Below are positions 52,301 through 61,845 of a DNA stretch of 64,000 bases, piece after piece; position 1 is the first letter of the stretch, and each line of letters begins with the position of its first letter. The notes under the pieces were generated by a model. It was not told where the DNA came from, made no database searches, and saw only the letters and a program-made list of their open reading frames with translations. Origin of the DNA: CAMLJR01 sp964631955 (GTDB lineage: Bacteria > Pseudomonadota > Gammaproteobacteria > Pseudomonadales > CAMLJR01); contig CAZWBA010000004.1 in NCBI GenBank assembly GCA_964631955.1, forward strand, positions 124,001 to 188,000, in the 5' to 3' direction. A program made the translations under genes and the position numbers.

Positions 52301-52744
52301 ATGCACATCGAAATCTGGCAATGGCTGATCCTCGGCATCGCGCTATGCATTATCGAGGTTTTCGTTCCGAGTTTTACGCTGCTCTGGTTTGGCCTCGGCG
52401 CATTTGTCGTCGCGCTGATCGCGGCAATCGTTCCGCTCTCACTCAGCGCAGAATTATTCATCTGGGCCATCGCCACCACGATTTTCGCCGTGGCGTGGTT
52501 TAAATATTTCAAACCGCTCATGCAGGATAAAACCAAAGCCGGTATTTCGCGCGAAGCGGCGGTCGGACAGATCGGAACCGTCGTCAAAACGAGCAACGAA
52601 CAGGTGCGCGGCCATGTGCGCTTCGCGGTACCGCTGCTGGGTGAAGAAGACTGGCCCTATCTCTGCGAAACCGAACTCCATGTCGGCGATCGCTGCCGGG
52701 TCAAGGATGTGCTCGGCAATGCCCTGCTGGTCGAAAAATTTTGA
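52301..52744 (+). CDS. NfeD-family membrane protein
   Basis: A 147-residue protein with two or three membrane segments (IWQWLILGIALCIIEVFVPS, LWFGLGAFVVALIAAIVPL, LFIWAIATTIFAVAWF) followed by a soluble OB-fold domain (REAAVGQIGTVVKT, GDRCRVKDVLGNALLV). This short NfeD form pairs with SPFH proteins; E. coli YbbJ with QmcA is the example. GGAG lies eight bases before the ATG at 52301. The SPFH gene follows after 51 bp. Confidence 0.88.
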   Translation: MHIEIWQWLILGIALCIIEVFVPSFTLLWFGLGAFVVALIAAIVPLSLSAELFIWAIATTIFAVAWFKYFKPLMQDKTKAGISREAAVGQIGTVVKTSNEQVRGHVRFAVPLLGEEDWPYLCETELHVGDRCRVKDVLGNALLVEKF

Positions 52745-52795
52745 GCGGCAAAACTGACTCGTGAAATTCGTTATTCAATCCGGAGGTGTGCGTCA

Positions 52796-53656
52796 ATGAA
52801 TTCGATGTTCGTGCTGATTGCAATTCTGATCGCGTTGGGCGTGACGCTCGCGAAAGGTGTGCGCATGGTGCCGCAAGGTTTCAAATTCGTGGTGCAGCGC
52901 TTTGGAAAATATCACCAGACCCTGCAGCCTGGTCTGAATTTCGTGATCCCCTACATCGACGATGTGGCTTACAAGGTCACGACGAAAGATATCGTGCTCG
53001 ATATTCCCAGTCAGGAAGTGATTACCGAAGACAACGCCGTCATCATTGCCAATGCCGTGGCGTACATCAATATCATCAGCCCGGAAAAAGCGGTGTACGG
53101 TGTCGATAATTACACCATCGCTATCCGCACGCTGGTGCAAACCGCGTTGCGCTCTATAGTCGGCGAAATGTCTCTCGATGCGGCGTTGTCGTCGCGCGAT
53201 ATGATCAAGGCGAAATTGAAAGCATCGATTTCCGACGATATCGCCGAATGGGGTATCACTCTCAAAACCGTTGAAGTGCAGGACATCAAACCATCGCCGA
53301 CCATGCAGGCTGCGATGGAAGAACAAGCCGCCGCCGAACGCGCCCGCCGCGCCACGGTAACGCGTGCCGACGGCGAAAAAGCCGCGGCAATTCTCGAAGC
53401 CGAAGGCCGTCTCGAAGCATCGCGTCGCGATGCGGAGGCCACGGTGGTACTGGCCGAGGCCAGCCAAAAAGCGATCGAGAAAATTACCGCTGCGGTGGGC
53501 AGCAATTCGCTGCCGGTGGTGTATTTGCTCGGCGAAAAATATGTCGATCGCCTCGGCGATCTGGCCGCGTCGCCCAACTCGAAAACCGTGGTTCTACCGG
53601 GCGATATTCCGGGCGCGGTGAAAGGCCTGATGGGCGCCCTCAACGCGCGCAGTTAG
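52796..53656 (+). CDS. SPFH/band 7 membrane protein (QmcA/stomatin-like)
   Basis: A 286-residue protein with an N-terminal membrane anchor (SMFVLIAILIALGVTLA), a band 7 domain (MVPQGFKFVVQRFGKYHQTL, LQPGLNFVIPYIDDVAYK, VDNYTIAIRTLVQTALRSIV) and a helical Ala/Glu-rich segment (MEEQAAAERARRATVTRADG). SPFH proteins oligomerise into cages at membrane microdomains and often bind FtsH-type proteases. GGAGG precedes the start. Coupled with the NfeD gene upstream. Confidence 0.92.
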   Translation: MNSMFVLIAILIALGVTLAKGVRMVPQGFKFVVQRFGKYHQTLQPGLNFVIPYIDDVAYKVTTKDIVLDIPSQEVITEDNAVIIANAVAYINIISPEKAVYGVDNYTIAIRTLVQTALRSIVGEMSLDAALSSRDMIKAKLKASISDDIAEWGITLKTVEVQDIKPSPTMQAAMEEQAAAERARRATVTRADGEKAAAILEAEGRLEASRRDAEATVVLAEASQKAIEKITAAVGSNSLPVVYLLGEKYVDRLGDLAASPNSKTVVLPGDIPGAVKGLMGALNARS

Positions 53657-53715
53657 CGGCGGATGGGAGGCGCCGATACCACTCACCAATACAACGGCAG
53701 CAAGACCCTTTCGCG

Positions 53716-54186
53716 ATGCGTGCTTCCAATCGAGTTCTGACGGTGTTTTTCATTGCGGTGATCGCGAGCACCGGCGTGCATGCCGATTCCACACCGAAAG
53801 AATCGGTATCTAACGAGAAGGTCCAGCTGCGCGACGGCTCGAAAAATACCGATTCACCAAAACCCGACTGCACCGGATCGCACACCGATCCGCGCTGCGG
53901 ACAACAACGCCCTCGATATCCCCATCAAGCGCCTTATCCCGCACCGCATTACCCCGATCGCTACCGGCAGCGTCCCGTCATCATCAATCAATTGCCCGAA
54001 GAGCCGGCAATCGAAATCAATACGCTGACCGATGACTGGGAGGGTTGCCGCAACGCGAAATTGGGCGCCATCAAAGCGCGTCGCTCCGGACGTTCCAGCG
54101 CCGCGAACGACCTCGATGACTGGCTGTGGAAAAATTGCCGCTCCTATTCGAATGAATTGCGTCAGCTCGAACAAGACGATATGTAA
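53716..54186 (+). CDS. secreted protein of unknown function
   Basis: A 156-residue protein with signal peptide (VLTVFFIAVIASTGVHA), a Pro/Arg/Tyr-rich middle (QRPRYPHQAPYPAPHYPDRY) and a helical C-terminal part with two cysteines (DDWEGCRNAKLGAIKARRSG, LWKNCRSYSNEL) that may form a disulfide. No family recognised. The ribosome binding site is weak. Downstream of the NfeD/SPFH pair, upstream of ispB. Confidence 0.6.
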   Translation: MRASNRVLTVFFIAVIASTGVHADSTPKESVSNEKVQLRDGSKNTDSPKPDCTGSHTDPRCGQQRPRYPHQAPYPAPHYPDRYRQRPVIINQLPEEPAIEINTLTDDWEGCRNAKLGAIKARRSGRSSAANDLDDWLWKNCRSYSNELRQLEQDDM

Positions 54187-54306
54187 CGCAAATCGGCTGC
54201 AAATACGCAGAAAAATGGCTGCGCTCCCTGCGCTCGGCTTTCTTGACACATCGCGATCATCCCACCTACGATGCCAGCCCTTCCGTTGGCAGCCCTCATA
54301 CATCCC

Positions 54307-55269
54307 ATGCAGCAAATCCGCGCGCTGATGAGCAGCGAATTCGACCAGGTAAATACGCTTATCGTCGAACAGCTGCACTCAAACGTTCCGCTCGTCGAAA
54401 ATATCGGACATTACATTGTCGATGCGGGCGGCAAACGCCTGCGTCCATTGCTGGTTTTACTCGCTGCCGGCGCGCTCGGTGAAGTCAAACAGGAACATAT
54501 CAAGCTCGCGGCAATTATCGAATTCATCCATACCGCAACGCTGCTGCACGACGATGTAGTGGATATATCGAGCCTGCGTCGCGGGCGACCGACGGCGAAC
54601 GCAAAATGGGGTAACGCACCGAGCGTACTCGTCGGCGATTTTCTGTACTCGCGCGCGTTTCAGTTATTGGTGGAGCTCGGTAATTTCCCGCTCATGCAGT
54701 TGCTCGCCGATACGACCAACACCATCGCCGAAGGCGAGGTATTACAGCTGACCAAGGCCGGCGACGCGACCACCGACGAGGCCGCGTATTTCAAGGTCAT
54801 CGAAAACAAAACTGCGGTTTTATTTGCGGCCGCTTCACAAGGCGCGGCTCTCGTCGCCAACGCCGACGACAACCTCTGCCAGAATCTTTATCGCTACGGC
54901 CTGCATCTCGGCATTGCCTTTCAGCTCGCCGATGACGTCCTCGATTACCTCGGCGACCCGGGAAAGATGGGCAAGAATGTGGGAGATGACCTGAGCGAAG
55001 GTAAACCTACGCTGCCGCTGATCGCTACCCTGCAATTAGGCACGGAAGAGGAAAAGGCCCTGATCACTCAGGCCATCACCGGGCGCGACAGCAGCCTGAT
55101 CGATCGGGTGGTGGCCGCCGTGAAACGTTGCGGCGCCCTGGATTACACCTTGTCGCAGGCGAAACAGCATGCGGCACTGGCACAGCAGTCGATACAAGCG
55201 CTCCCCTCTTCGTCTTACCAGGCGGCAATGGAAAAGCTCTGCCGCATCGCCGTCGAGCGCGACCATTAA
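54307..55269 (+). CDS. ispB: octaprenyl diphosphate synthase
   Basis: A 320-residue trans-prenyltransferase that makes the long isoprenoid tail of ubiquinone. The two Asp-rich motifs are present: LLHDDVVDISSLRRGRPTAN (DDxxD) and FQLADDVLDYLGDPG. VDAGGKRLRPLLVLLAAGAL holds the conserved GKRxRP. Start at 54307 (MQQIRALMSSEFDQ) is preferred over the longer frame because it matches the family start. Chain length (octa- or other) is inferred from family. It is not beside rplU/rpmA here. Confidence 0.9.
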   Translation: MQQIRALMSSEFDQVNTLIVEQLHSNVPLVENIGHYIVDAGGKRLRPLLVLLAAGALGEVKQEHIKLAAIIEFIHTATLLHDDVVDISSLRRGRPTANAKWGNAPSVLVGDFLYSRAFQLLVELGNFPLMQLLADTTNTIAEGEVLQLTKAGDATTDEAAYFKVIENKTAVLFAAASQGAALVANADDNLCQNLYRYGLHLGIAFQLADDVLDYLGDPGKMGKNVGDDLSEGKPTLPLIATLQLGTEEEKALITQAITGRDSSLIDRVVAAVKRCGALDYTLSQAKQHAALAQQSIQALPSSSYQAAMEKLCRIAVERDH

Positions 55270-55332
55270 TCGCCATACGAGTGACTCCGATCACAGGCTG
55301 CGGTTAATTTGCGGCAATATTTGCCCTTTTTC

Positions 55333-55361
55333 TTGAACCGGTCCCCTCCGGGCCCTACAAT
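55333..55361 (+). promoter_or_regulatory. sigma-70-type promoter of the 55423 lipoprotein gene
   Basis: TTGAAC at 55333-55338 and TACAAT at 55356-55361 with a 17-bp spacer, ending about 60 bases before the gene start. The spacer holds GGTCCCCTCCGGGCCC, a GC-rich partial palindrome. Confidence 0.55.
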
Positions 55362-55422
55362 TCCGGCACCGTCGACTTAATTTACAACGTCCCGAATTAT
55401 TCACTGGCGATACCTATAACAA

Positions 55423-55896
55423 ATGCTTAATCAACCATTGCGTCGATGGCTTGCCATTAGCAGCCTCGCCTTCATCACTGCAGCCTGCGGGGGCGGCGGT
55501 GGTGGCAGTGGCGGCTCAAACTCCGGCTCCGCTTCCGGCACCAGCAGCGCGCCGACCAGCAGCCCATCCGGAAACTCCGCAAGCACCTCGCCCTCCGCCT
55601 CCCCGTCAACACCCGGCGGCCTGGTTCGCAACGTTGCTCTTTCGTGGACAATCCCGACAGTTCGCGAGGATGGCTCACCGTTAGCGGCGAGCGGGATCAG
55701 CGCTTATCGACTGTTCTATACCCGTGACGGCTCCGCAGAAAGCGAGGACAAAGTCGTAGTCATCGGTAATGGCGCTGCTACGCAGACCAGTGTCTCCGTG
55801 ACGGTGGCAGGCACTTATACCTTTGCCATTACAGCTGTCGATCTCAATGGCAGCGAAAGCTCTTTATCGGTCCCTGTTTCAGTCGCCATCAATTGA
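55423..55896 (+). CDS. lipoprotein with Ser-rich linker and fibronectin type III-like domain
   Basis: A 157-residue lipoprotein: lipobox TAAC followed by six glycines, a Ser/Pro/Gly-rich linker (about 25-68), then an Fn3-like domain (VRNVALSWTIPTVREDGSPL ... SAYRLFYTRDG ... GTYTFAITAVDLNGSESSLS). Such domains support binding to polysaccharide or protein. It lies upstream of DUF1631 and the prs genes, so it may be part of an exopolysaccharide or surface system, but that link is only positional. Confidence 0.75.
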   Translation: MLNQPLRRWLAISSLAFITAACGGGGGGSGGSNSGSASGTSSAPTSSPSGNSASTSPSASPSTPGGLVRNVALSWTIPTVREDGSPLAASGISAYRLFYTRDGSAESEDKVVVIGNGAATQTSVSVTVAGTYTFAITAVDLNGSESSLSVPVSVAIN

Positions 55897-56023
55897 CGCG
55901 CAGTTCTGGGTTCGCTGTAAAAATTCCTGACATTTCAACACTCTGTCTTTTGATGACCATTTCCACTATGATTCTTTTTGGACTGAGTCAGCGTGTCGCC
56001 TGCCCGGCGAGGAGTTGAGGTAA

Positions 56024-58237
56024 ATGTCAAAAGAAAAGGATTACTTGAAAATGGTGGAGAACACATCCACCGCTTGGTCCAACCTGCCACCCCTGGTACG
56101 TCAGATCAAAGACAATGCGCAAACGGTATTACTGAATCTCCTCGAGGATTTATTCAGTAATTGCGACGACCTCTTTTTCGATCTCTCCAGCCGCGCCAGC
56201 AGCAACACCGAACAGAATCTATATTTCGAGTCGATGCGCGAATTGCGCTTCAAGAAAGCCGGCGTCATCAACGCCTATCGACAACACTTCGAACAGAATT
56301 TCCTCGCGCTGGCACAGCCATCGACGCTCAATCGCACGGCACAGGACTCCGTAAATGCCGACACCTTGAGTCTCGTTCAGAACGACACACTGGAACAGGA
56401 AGTTGCCGTTAGCGGCATGATTTCCAAAGCGCGAGTGAACTGTCAGGAATCGCTCTATCATCTCGCCACACGCCTGGATTATCTGATTCCACGCGTGACG
56501 ATCGATCAGGAAAACAATCCGCTCGATCCCGAGCAGATTTGCAAAGCCTTCGCAAAAGCCTGCGAACTGTTTGATATCAGCATCAAAGCCAAAATTATTA
56601 TTTTCAAACAGTTCGACCGCATCGTCGTCAGCAAGCTCATTAAAATTTACACGGCAGCCAATGAGCTGCTGATCAACTCCGGCGTTCTGCCCAAAATCAC
56701 GCGCGGCATCAACAAACAACCCGATGGTTCGGCCAGCGATGGCATGACCGCAGCACATACGCCCGAAACGGTACTGGATGCTGCCGCTCAGGCCGTATCG
56801 CAGCTGCAGTTCGATTTTGTCGAGCTGAGCAATCTGCTCGCAAGCATGCGCCGCCTCGGCCTGACCCGATTGCCGAATTACAACGCGTACAGCGCCAATC
56901 CCGGTCCGGTATTAACGAATACAGAACTGTTTGCATTACTGAGCGCCCAACAGCCACATGCGGTCGAGGGCGCGGAATCAGAACCGATCGACATACGCCA
57001 ACTGGTGCAGTCGCTGCTGGCCGCCAGCAATCCGGCGCGCCCACGGGCACTGCAGCAACCCGACGAGGATGTCATCAACCTCGTCGCCATGTTTTTTGAT
57101 TTCGTACTCGACGATCGCAATTTGCCGGTCGCCATTCAGGCGCTCATCAGCAGGCTGCAAATTCCAATCCTCAAGGTTGCGCTGAAAGACAAGGCTTTTT
57201 TCAGCCACGCAGGCCATCCGGCACGCAAACTTATCAATACCATCGCCGACGCGAGTATCGGCTGGGATGATGCGGAGCAGCCGAAAAAGGACAAGCTTTA
57301 CAACAAAGTTTTCGACATCATTCAAACGATCAACGAACAATATGCAGATAACGACAATGTATTTGCCGAAAAACTGAGCGAACTGCAGGCGTTCGTGCAG
57401 CAGGAACAGCATCGTACATCTCTGGTTGAACGCCGCACGAGTCAATCCACCGAAGGCCAGGCCAAAACCCAGCAGGCCAAAACCGTCGTCCAGCAATTAC
57501 TCTTCGCAAAACTTGAGAAATTGCAGTTACCGCCAACGGTCACAGCGTTCATTGTCGATTCGTGGCAACAGCTGCTCGTGCTGGTTCATTTGAAATCCGG
57601 CGAAGACAGCCCCGAATGGATGGAGGCGATGCAGGTTATCGATGATTTGATCTGGGCCTCGCAAAAACATGAAGATTCGCGCTCGCTGCAGCGTCTCGGC
57701 AAGATCAAACCCGAACTATTGCAGCGCATCGCTCAAGGTCTCGCGAAAATATCCACTACGGCGGAGGCGACACAGACTGCCATCCGCAATATCGGTGAAG
57801 TTCTGGATCAGTTGCAAAGCGAAGCTCCGGTAACGTTTGAATCGATCAGTGCCGAACAGGCAGTCGCCCTCGGTCACACACCCGGCAGCGGCAGCAAGAG
57901 CTGGCAGGAAATGACCGCACTGGAGCGCCAGCAGGCGCGCTATAAAGCGCTGACCTACGAATTTATAAAGAAAGCCGATGCACTGCCCATCGGCACCTGG
58001 CTGTCGTACGAAGACAGTCAGCGTGGAAAGATCCTGCGCTGCAAACTGGCGACAAAAATTGAAATCTCCGACTCCTTCGTTTTCGTCAATCGTTTCGGCT
58101 TCAAGGCCATGGAAAAATCGCGCAAGGATTTTGCCTATGACCTACAACAGCGACGCGCGATTCCTCTCGAAAGCGGAATGCTGTTCGATCGCGCCATGGA
58201 AAACATCGTCGGCAATTTGCGCCAGCTCAGCAAATAA
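56024..58237 (+). CDS. DUF1631 family protein
   Basis: A 737-residue soluble helical protein of the DUF1631 family (family opening LPPLVRQIKDNAQTVLLNLL and LFFDLSSRASSNTEQNLYFE). The central part is mostly alpha-helical; the last 110 residues look beta-rich, starting LPIGTWLSYEDSQRGKILRC, then KLATKIEISDSFVFVNRFG. This end has the general look of a PilZ-like barrel, but I do not see the classic RxxxR and (D/N)xSxxG c-di-GMP motifs. Function unknown. It precedes prsK on the same strand. Confidence 0.8.
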   Translation: MSKEKDYLKMVENTSTAWSNLPPLVRQIKDNAQTVLLNLLEDLFSNCDDLFFDLSSRASSNTEQNLYFESMRELRFKKAGVINAYRQHFEQNFLALAQPSTLNRTAQDSVNADTLSLVQNDTLEQEVAVSGMISKARVNCQESLYHLATRLDYLIPRVTIDQENNPLDPEQICKAFAKACELFDISIKAKIIIFKQFDRIVVSKLIKIYTAANELLINSGVLPKITRGINKQPDGSASDGMTAAHTPETVLDAAAQAVSQLQFDFVELSNLLASMRRLGLTRLPNYNAYSANPGPVLTNTELFALLSAQQPHAVEGAESEPIDIRQLVQSLLAASNPARPRALQQPDEDVINLVAMFFDFVLDDRNLPVAIQALISRLQIPILKVALKDKAFFSHAGHPARKLINTIADASIGWDDAEQPKKDKLYNKVFDIIQTINEQYADNDNVFAEKLSELQAFVQQEQHRTSLVERRTSQSTEGQAKTQQAKTVVQQLLFAKLEKLQLPPTVTAFIVDSWQQLLVLVHLKSGEDSPEWMEAMQVIDDLIWASQKHEDSRSLQRLGKIKPELLQRIAQGLAKISTTAEATQTAIRNIGEVLDQLQSEAPVTFESISAEQAVALGHTPGSGSKSWQEMTALERQQARYKALTYEFIKKADALPIGTWLSYEDSQRGKILRCKLATKIEISDSFVFVNRFGFKAMEKSRKDFAYDLQQRRAIPLESGMLFDRAMENIVGNLRQLSK

Positions 58238-58345
58238 TTCTCTGCACCCGTTTCATAACACAGCGCTTTTTGCACTACAAATCCAGCACCTCGCGGCTAT
58301 ACTGAGGTGCTGTAGCCCACCTCCTCCGCGCCGACAATCAATCTC

Positions 58346-60391
58346 ATGGAACTCGTTCACATCACTTTCCTGAGCAACCTCATCGGGGGCTGCGTCTTTC
58401 TTGCACTAACGCTTGCCTTCATTTATTTGTGGTACACGCGCATCGCGCACAGTGCTCTCATATTTGCAGCACTCGCGTCCACCCTATGGCAATTCGCTCT
58501 CGCAGCAAATTACAACTGGCTGCAACTCGACAAGTCATTGTTGTTAATCCTGGAGGTGCTGCGCGACGGTACCTGGATCAGCGCGTTGATATCCAGCCTT
58601 AATTACAATGCTGGTCGTCGGCTCTCGCTGCAACTGCGCGCTCTTCTGCACGGCATCTGGCTAATCCTACTGGCAGGCATCACCTATTTTTGGTTTACGC
58701 GCGAAGCCATTCTGGAAGATACCCGAACACTGGTATGGACAGGCTTGATTCTCGCGCTGACCTGTTTTGTCACCGCGGAGCAGCTATATCGAAATTCGGA
58801 AAATAATCAGCTCATCAAACTGCTGTGCGTCTTCATTGCTTCAGTTTTCATTTACGACATTTATCTGTTTTCGCACAGCCTCATTTTCAATCAGATCGAT
58901 GCAGATCTCTGGGGTGCCCGCAGCAGCATCAATGCGGCAGCGGGCTTATTCATGGCACTCGGCTCTCTCGCTATCGCCAGCCGTGGCAGTGGCACCGCGC
59001 GGCTTACGCTTTCCAGACCCGCGGTATTTCATACCACCAGCCTGACCATCGCCGGCTGCTTTCTCGCACTCATGGCGGTCGGCGGCTACTACATAAAACT
59101 CTACGGCGGCAGCTGGGGCGCTGCCATTCAAGTGCTGGTGTTGTTCATCGCGCTGCTCGTGATCGCCGGAGTATTTATCTCGGAAAACGCTCGCTCGCGA
59201 CTAAATGTCTGGGTCAACAAACATTTCTTTCATCACAAATACGATTATCGCGCCGAGTGGCTGAGACTCATCAATTATTTGTCACAGCCCTCGGGGCAGG
59301 AAAGCTTTCACGAGCGCGCGATCAAAGCCGTTGCGGATATCTTCAAAAGCCCGAGCGGTTCACTCTGGTTGCGCGAGGGACAACGTTACACACCGGTGGG
59401 CGTCTACAATCTGCAACTGCCCAATATCAGCGTCGACGAACCGGTTGACACACAATTCTGCAAGGCATTGAAAGATCACGAATGGGTATTTTCGCCCCGC
59501 TCGCCCGATCAGGATCGGCTCAGCGCACTCAACGAATTATTGCCGCAGTGGATTTATCAAATCGATAATTTATGGCTGGTGCTGCCACTACTCACCGAGG
59601 CCGAATTGCTCGGATTCATGATTTTAACTGCACCGGAAATCGACGATTCGCTGACATGGGAAGATCTGGACTTGGTGAAAACCGTCGGCCGCCAGGTTGC
59701 CTCCTATCTCGATCGTCACGAAGCCGCGGAAATGCTGGCCGAGTCACGGCAATTCGAAGCATTCAACAAGCTGACCGCATTTATCATGCATGATTTGAAA
59801 AATCTTATCGCGCAGCAGGCGCTGGTCGTCGAAAACGCAGCTAAACATCGTGAAAACCCGGCCTTTTTCGAGGATGCCATTCGCACCATCGATAACTCCG
59901 TTGCGCGCATGAGCAATCTCCTGCGCAAATTGCAGCACACCGAATCGAATGAACTTCGCAGCCTGGAATTGCATCGTGTATTGATGGAAGCCGTGAAAAA
60001 ATGCAAAGAACAAAAACCGGTACCATCATTGCGTCTGCAAAATACGGATTTGCGCGTAAACGCAGACCTCGATCGATTGATCATGACACTCACTCACATC
60101 ATCAAAAATGCACAGGAAGCCACACCCGGTACCGGCTATGTGGATATCACTTTGCGCCGCGAGGACAACAATGCGATGATCCTCGTGGAAGACAATGGCA
60201 GCGGCATGGATCAGGACTTCATCAAGAGCCAGCTGTTCAGACCTTTCGTCACCACCAAATCCGGTAAGGGCATGGGCATTGGCGCCTATCAGACTCGCGA
60301 ATTCATCGAATCACTCGGCGGCAAGGTTTTCGTCGAAAGCGCCGTCGACGAAGGCACCACCTTTACGCTTGTACTCCCTCTTTCCAGCTAG
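58346..60391 (+). CDS. prsK: XrtA/PEP-CTERM system sensor histidine kinase PrsK
   Basis: A 681-residue kinase. The N-terminal third has about eight hydrophobic helices, then a GAF-like sensor domain (about 310-465, HERAIKAVADIFKSPSGSLW) and the kinase core: the phospho-accepting His in TAFIMHDLKNLIAQQ, N box THIIKNAQEATPG, G1 VEDNGSGMD and G2 SGKGMGIGAYQTREF. This architecture is that of PrsK, which with PrsR controls the PEP-CTERM/XrtA exopolysaccharide genes. prsR follows after 16 bp. No strong ribosome binding site seen. Confidence 0.9.
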   Translation: MELVHITFLSNLIGGCVFLALTLAFIYLWYTRIAHSALIFAALASTLWQFALAANYNWLQLDKSLLLILEVLRDGTWISALISSLNYNAGRRLSLQLRALLHGIWLILLAGITYFWFTREAILEDTRTLVWTGLILALTCFVTAEQLYRNSENNQLIKLLCVFIASVFIYDIYLFSHSLIFNQIDADLWGARSSINAAAGLFMALGSLAIASRGSGTARLTLSRPAVFHTTSLTIAGCFLALMAVGGYYIKLYGGSWGAAIQVLVLFIALLVIAGVFISENARSRLNVWVNKHFFHHKYDYRAEWLRLINYLSQPSGQESFHERAIKAVADIFKSPSGSLWLREGQRYTPVGVYNLQLPNISVDEPVDTQFCKALKDHEWVFSPRSPDQDRLSALNELLPQWIYQIDNLWLVLPLLTEAELLGFMILTAPEIDDSLTWEDLDLVKTVGRQVASYLDRHEAAEMLAESRQFEAFNKLTAFIMHDLKNLIAQQALVVENAAKHRENPAFFEDAIRTIDNSVARMSNLLRKLQHTESNELRSLELHRVLMEAVKKCKEQKPVPSLRLQNTDLRVNADLDRLIMTLTHIIKNAQEATPGTGYVDITLRREDNNAMILVEDNGSGMDQDFIKSQLFRPFVTTKSGKGMGIGAYQTREFIESLGGKVFVESAVDEGTTFTLVLPLSS

Positions 60392-60407
60392 TGTTCTCTA
60401 AAAAAAC

Positions 60408-61775
60408 ATGAGCAAATCGAAATCGCAAAAAACCTTATTGATCATCGAGGACGATACCGGCCTCGCCAGTCAGCTGCGGTGGCACTTCGATCAATACAAT
60501 GTTGTTCTTGCCGAAGATCGTATCAGCGCAATTAATGCCGTGCGTCAGTTCGAGCCCGCCGTGGTATTGCAGGATCTCGGTTTACCTCCGGATGAAGAAG
60601 GTGTTACCGAAGGATTCAAATCGGTGCAGGAAATCATGCGTCTTGCGCCTTCGACAAAAATTATCGTCATCACCGGCAATCACGATTATGAAAATGCCGT
60701 TCGCGCCGTTGCACTCGGCGCTTACGACTTTTATCAAAAGCCGATCAACGCCGATACGTTGAATCTCATCGTCGAACGTGCCTATCACATCTATGAACTC
60801 GAGCAACAGAATTTGCGCCTGCAGGAGCAACGCTCATCGCCGCTTTCGGGTGTTATCGCCAGCGATCCGCAGATGCTGCGCATCTGCCGCATGGTTGAAA
60901 AAGTTGCGCCGACGAATGTCACCTGCACATTGCTTGGCGAAAGCGGTACCGGCAAAGAAGTATTTGCACGCGCAATTCACAATCTGAGTCCGCGCAGCGA
61001 TAAACGATTCGTCGCCATCAACTGCGCAGCAGTACCTGAAAATCTCATGGAAAGCGAATTGTTCGGATACGAGAAGGGCGCTTTCACCGGTGCGGTAAAA
61101 CGCACGCTCGGCAAAGTCGAACTTGCGCACGAAGGCACGCTGTTTCTCGATGAAATCGGCGATATGCCATTGTCGCTGCAAGCGAAATTATTGCGCTTTC
61201 TGCAAGAGCGCGTCATCGAGCGCGTGGGCGGGCGCGAGGAGATTCCCGTCGATGTACGTGTCGTCTGTGCCACCAATAAAAATCTCGAAGCGATGGTGGC
61301 CGATAATACTTTCCGCGAGGATTTGTACTATCGCATTTGCGAGATGGTGATAAATATTCCACCGCTGCGGGAGCGTCAGGGCGATAAAATTTTACTGGCG
61401 CGACATTTCCTGGAGAAGTTTTGCGAACAGCAGGAACGCAAGATCGGCGGTTTTTCTGCCGAAGCCGCCGAAGCGATCGAGGGCTATCAATGGCCGGGCA
61501 ATATCCGGGAAATGGAAAATAAAATAAAACGCGCTGTGATCATGTGCGAGGGGAAGCACATCACTCCCATCGATCTGGCGCTGTCGACTCCCAACGAATT
61601 ATCGATCAATCTGCGTTATGTGCGACAGGAGGCCGAACGCATCGCCATCAAACAGGCTTTATCGATGACCGACGGGAATTATTCGGCCGCGGCAAAACTG
61701 CTGGGTATCACACGACCGACGCTATACGATCTCGTGAAGAAATACGATATCAATATTCCAGGCAGTCCCGAGTAG
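60408..61775 (+). CDS. prsR: PEP-CTERM-box response regulator PrsR (sigma-54 activator)
   Basis: A 455-residue NtrC-type regulator. Receiver domain (1-125; phospho-acceptor Asp in VVLQDLGLPP), AAA+ domain with Walker A GESGTGKEVFARAIH, the sigma-54 contact loop KGAFTGAVKR and Walker B TLFLDEIGDMP, then a Fis-type HTH (NYSAAAKLLGITRPTLYDLV). It should activate sigma-54 promoters of PEP-CTERM and exopolysaccharide genes when phosphorylated by PrsK. Target promoters are not evident in this window. Confidence 0.93.
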   Translation: MSKSKSQKTLLIIEDDTGLASQLRWHFDQYNVVLAEDRISAINAVRQFEPAVVLQDLGLPPDEEGVTEGFKSVQEIMRLAPSTKIIVITGNHDYENAVRAVALGAYDFYQKPINADTLNLIVERAYHIYELEQQNLRLQEQRSSPLSGVIASDPQMLRICRMVEKVAPTNVTCTLLGESGTGKEVFARAIHNLSPRSDKRFVAINCAAVPENLMESELFGYEKGAFTGAVKRTLGKVELAHEGTLFLDEIGDMPLSLQAKLLRFLQERVIERVGGREEIPVDVRVVCATNKNLEAMVADNTFREDLYYRICEMVINIPPLRERQGDKILLARHFLEKFCEQQERKIGGFSAEAAEAIEGYQWPGNIREMENKIKRAVIMCEGKHITPIDLALSTPNELSINLRYVRQEAERIAIKQALSMTDGNYSAAAKLLGITRPTLYDLVKKYDINIPGSPE

Positions 61776-61845
61776 CGCGGAACCAGAACTGACAACCTGC
61801 GTCTTACTGGCATCGAAGCATCGATATTTATAAAAGGAATATTTC

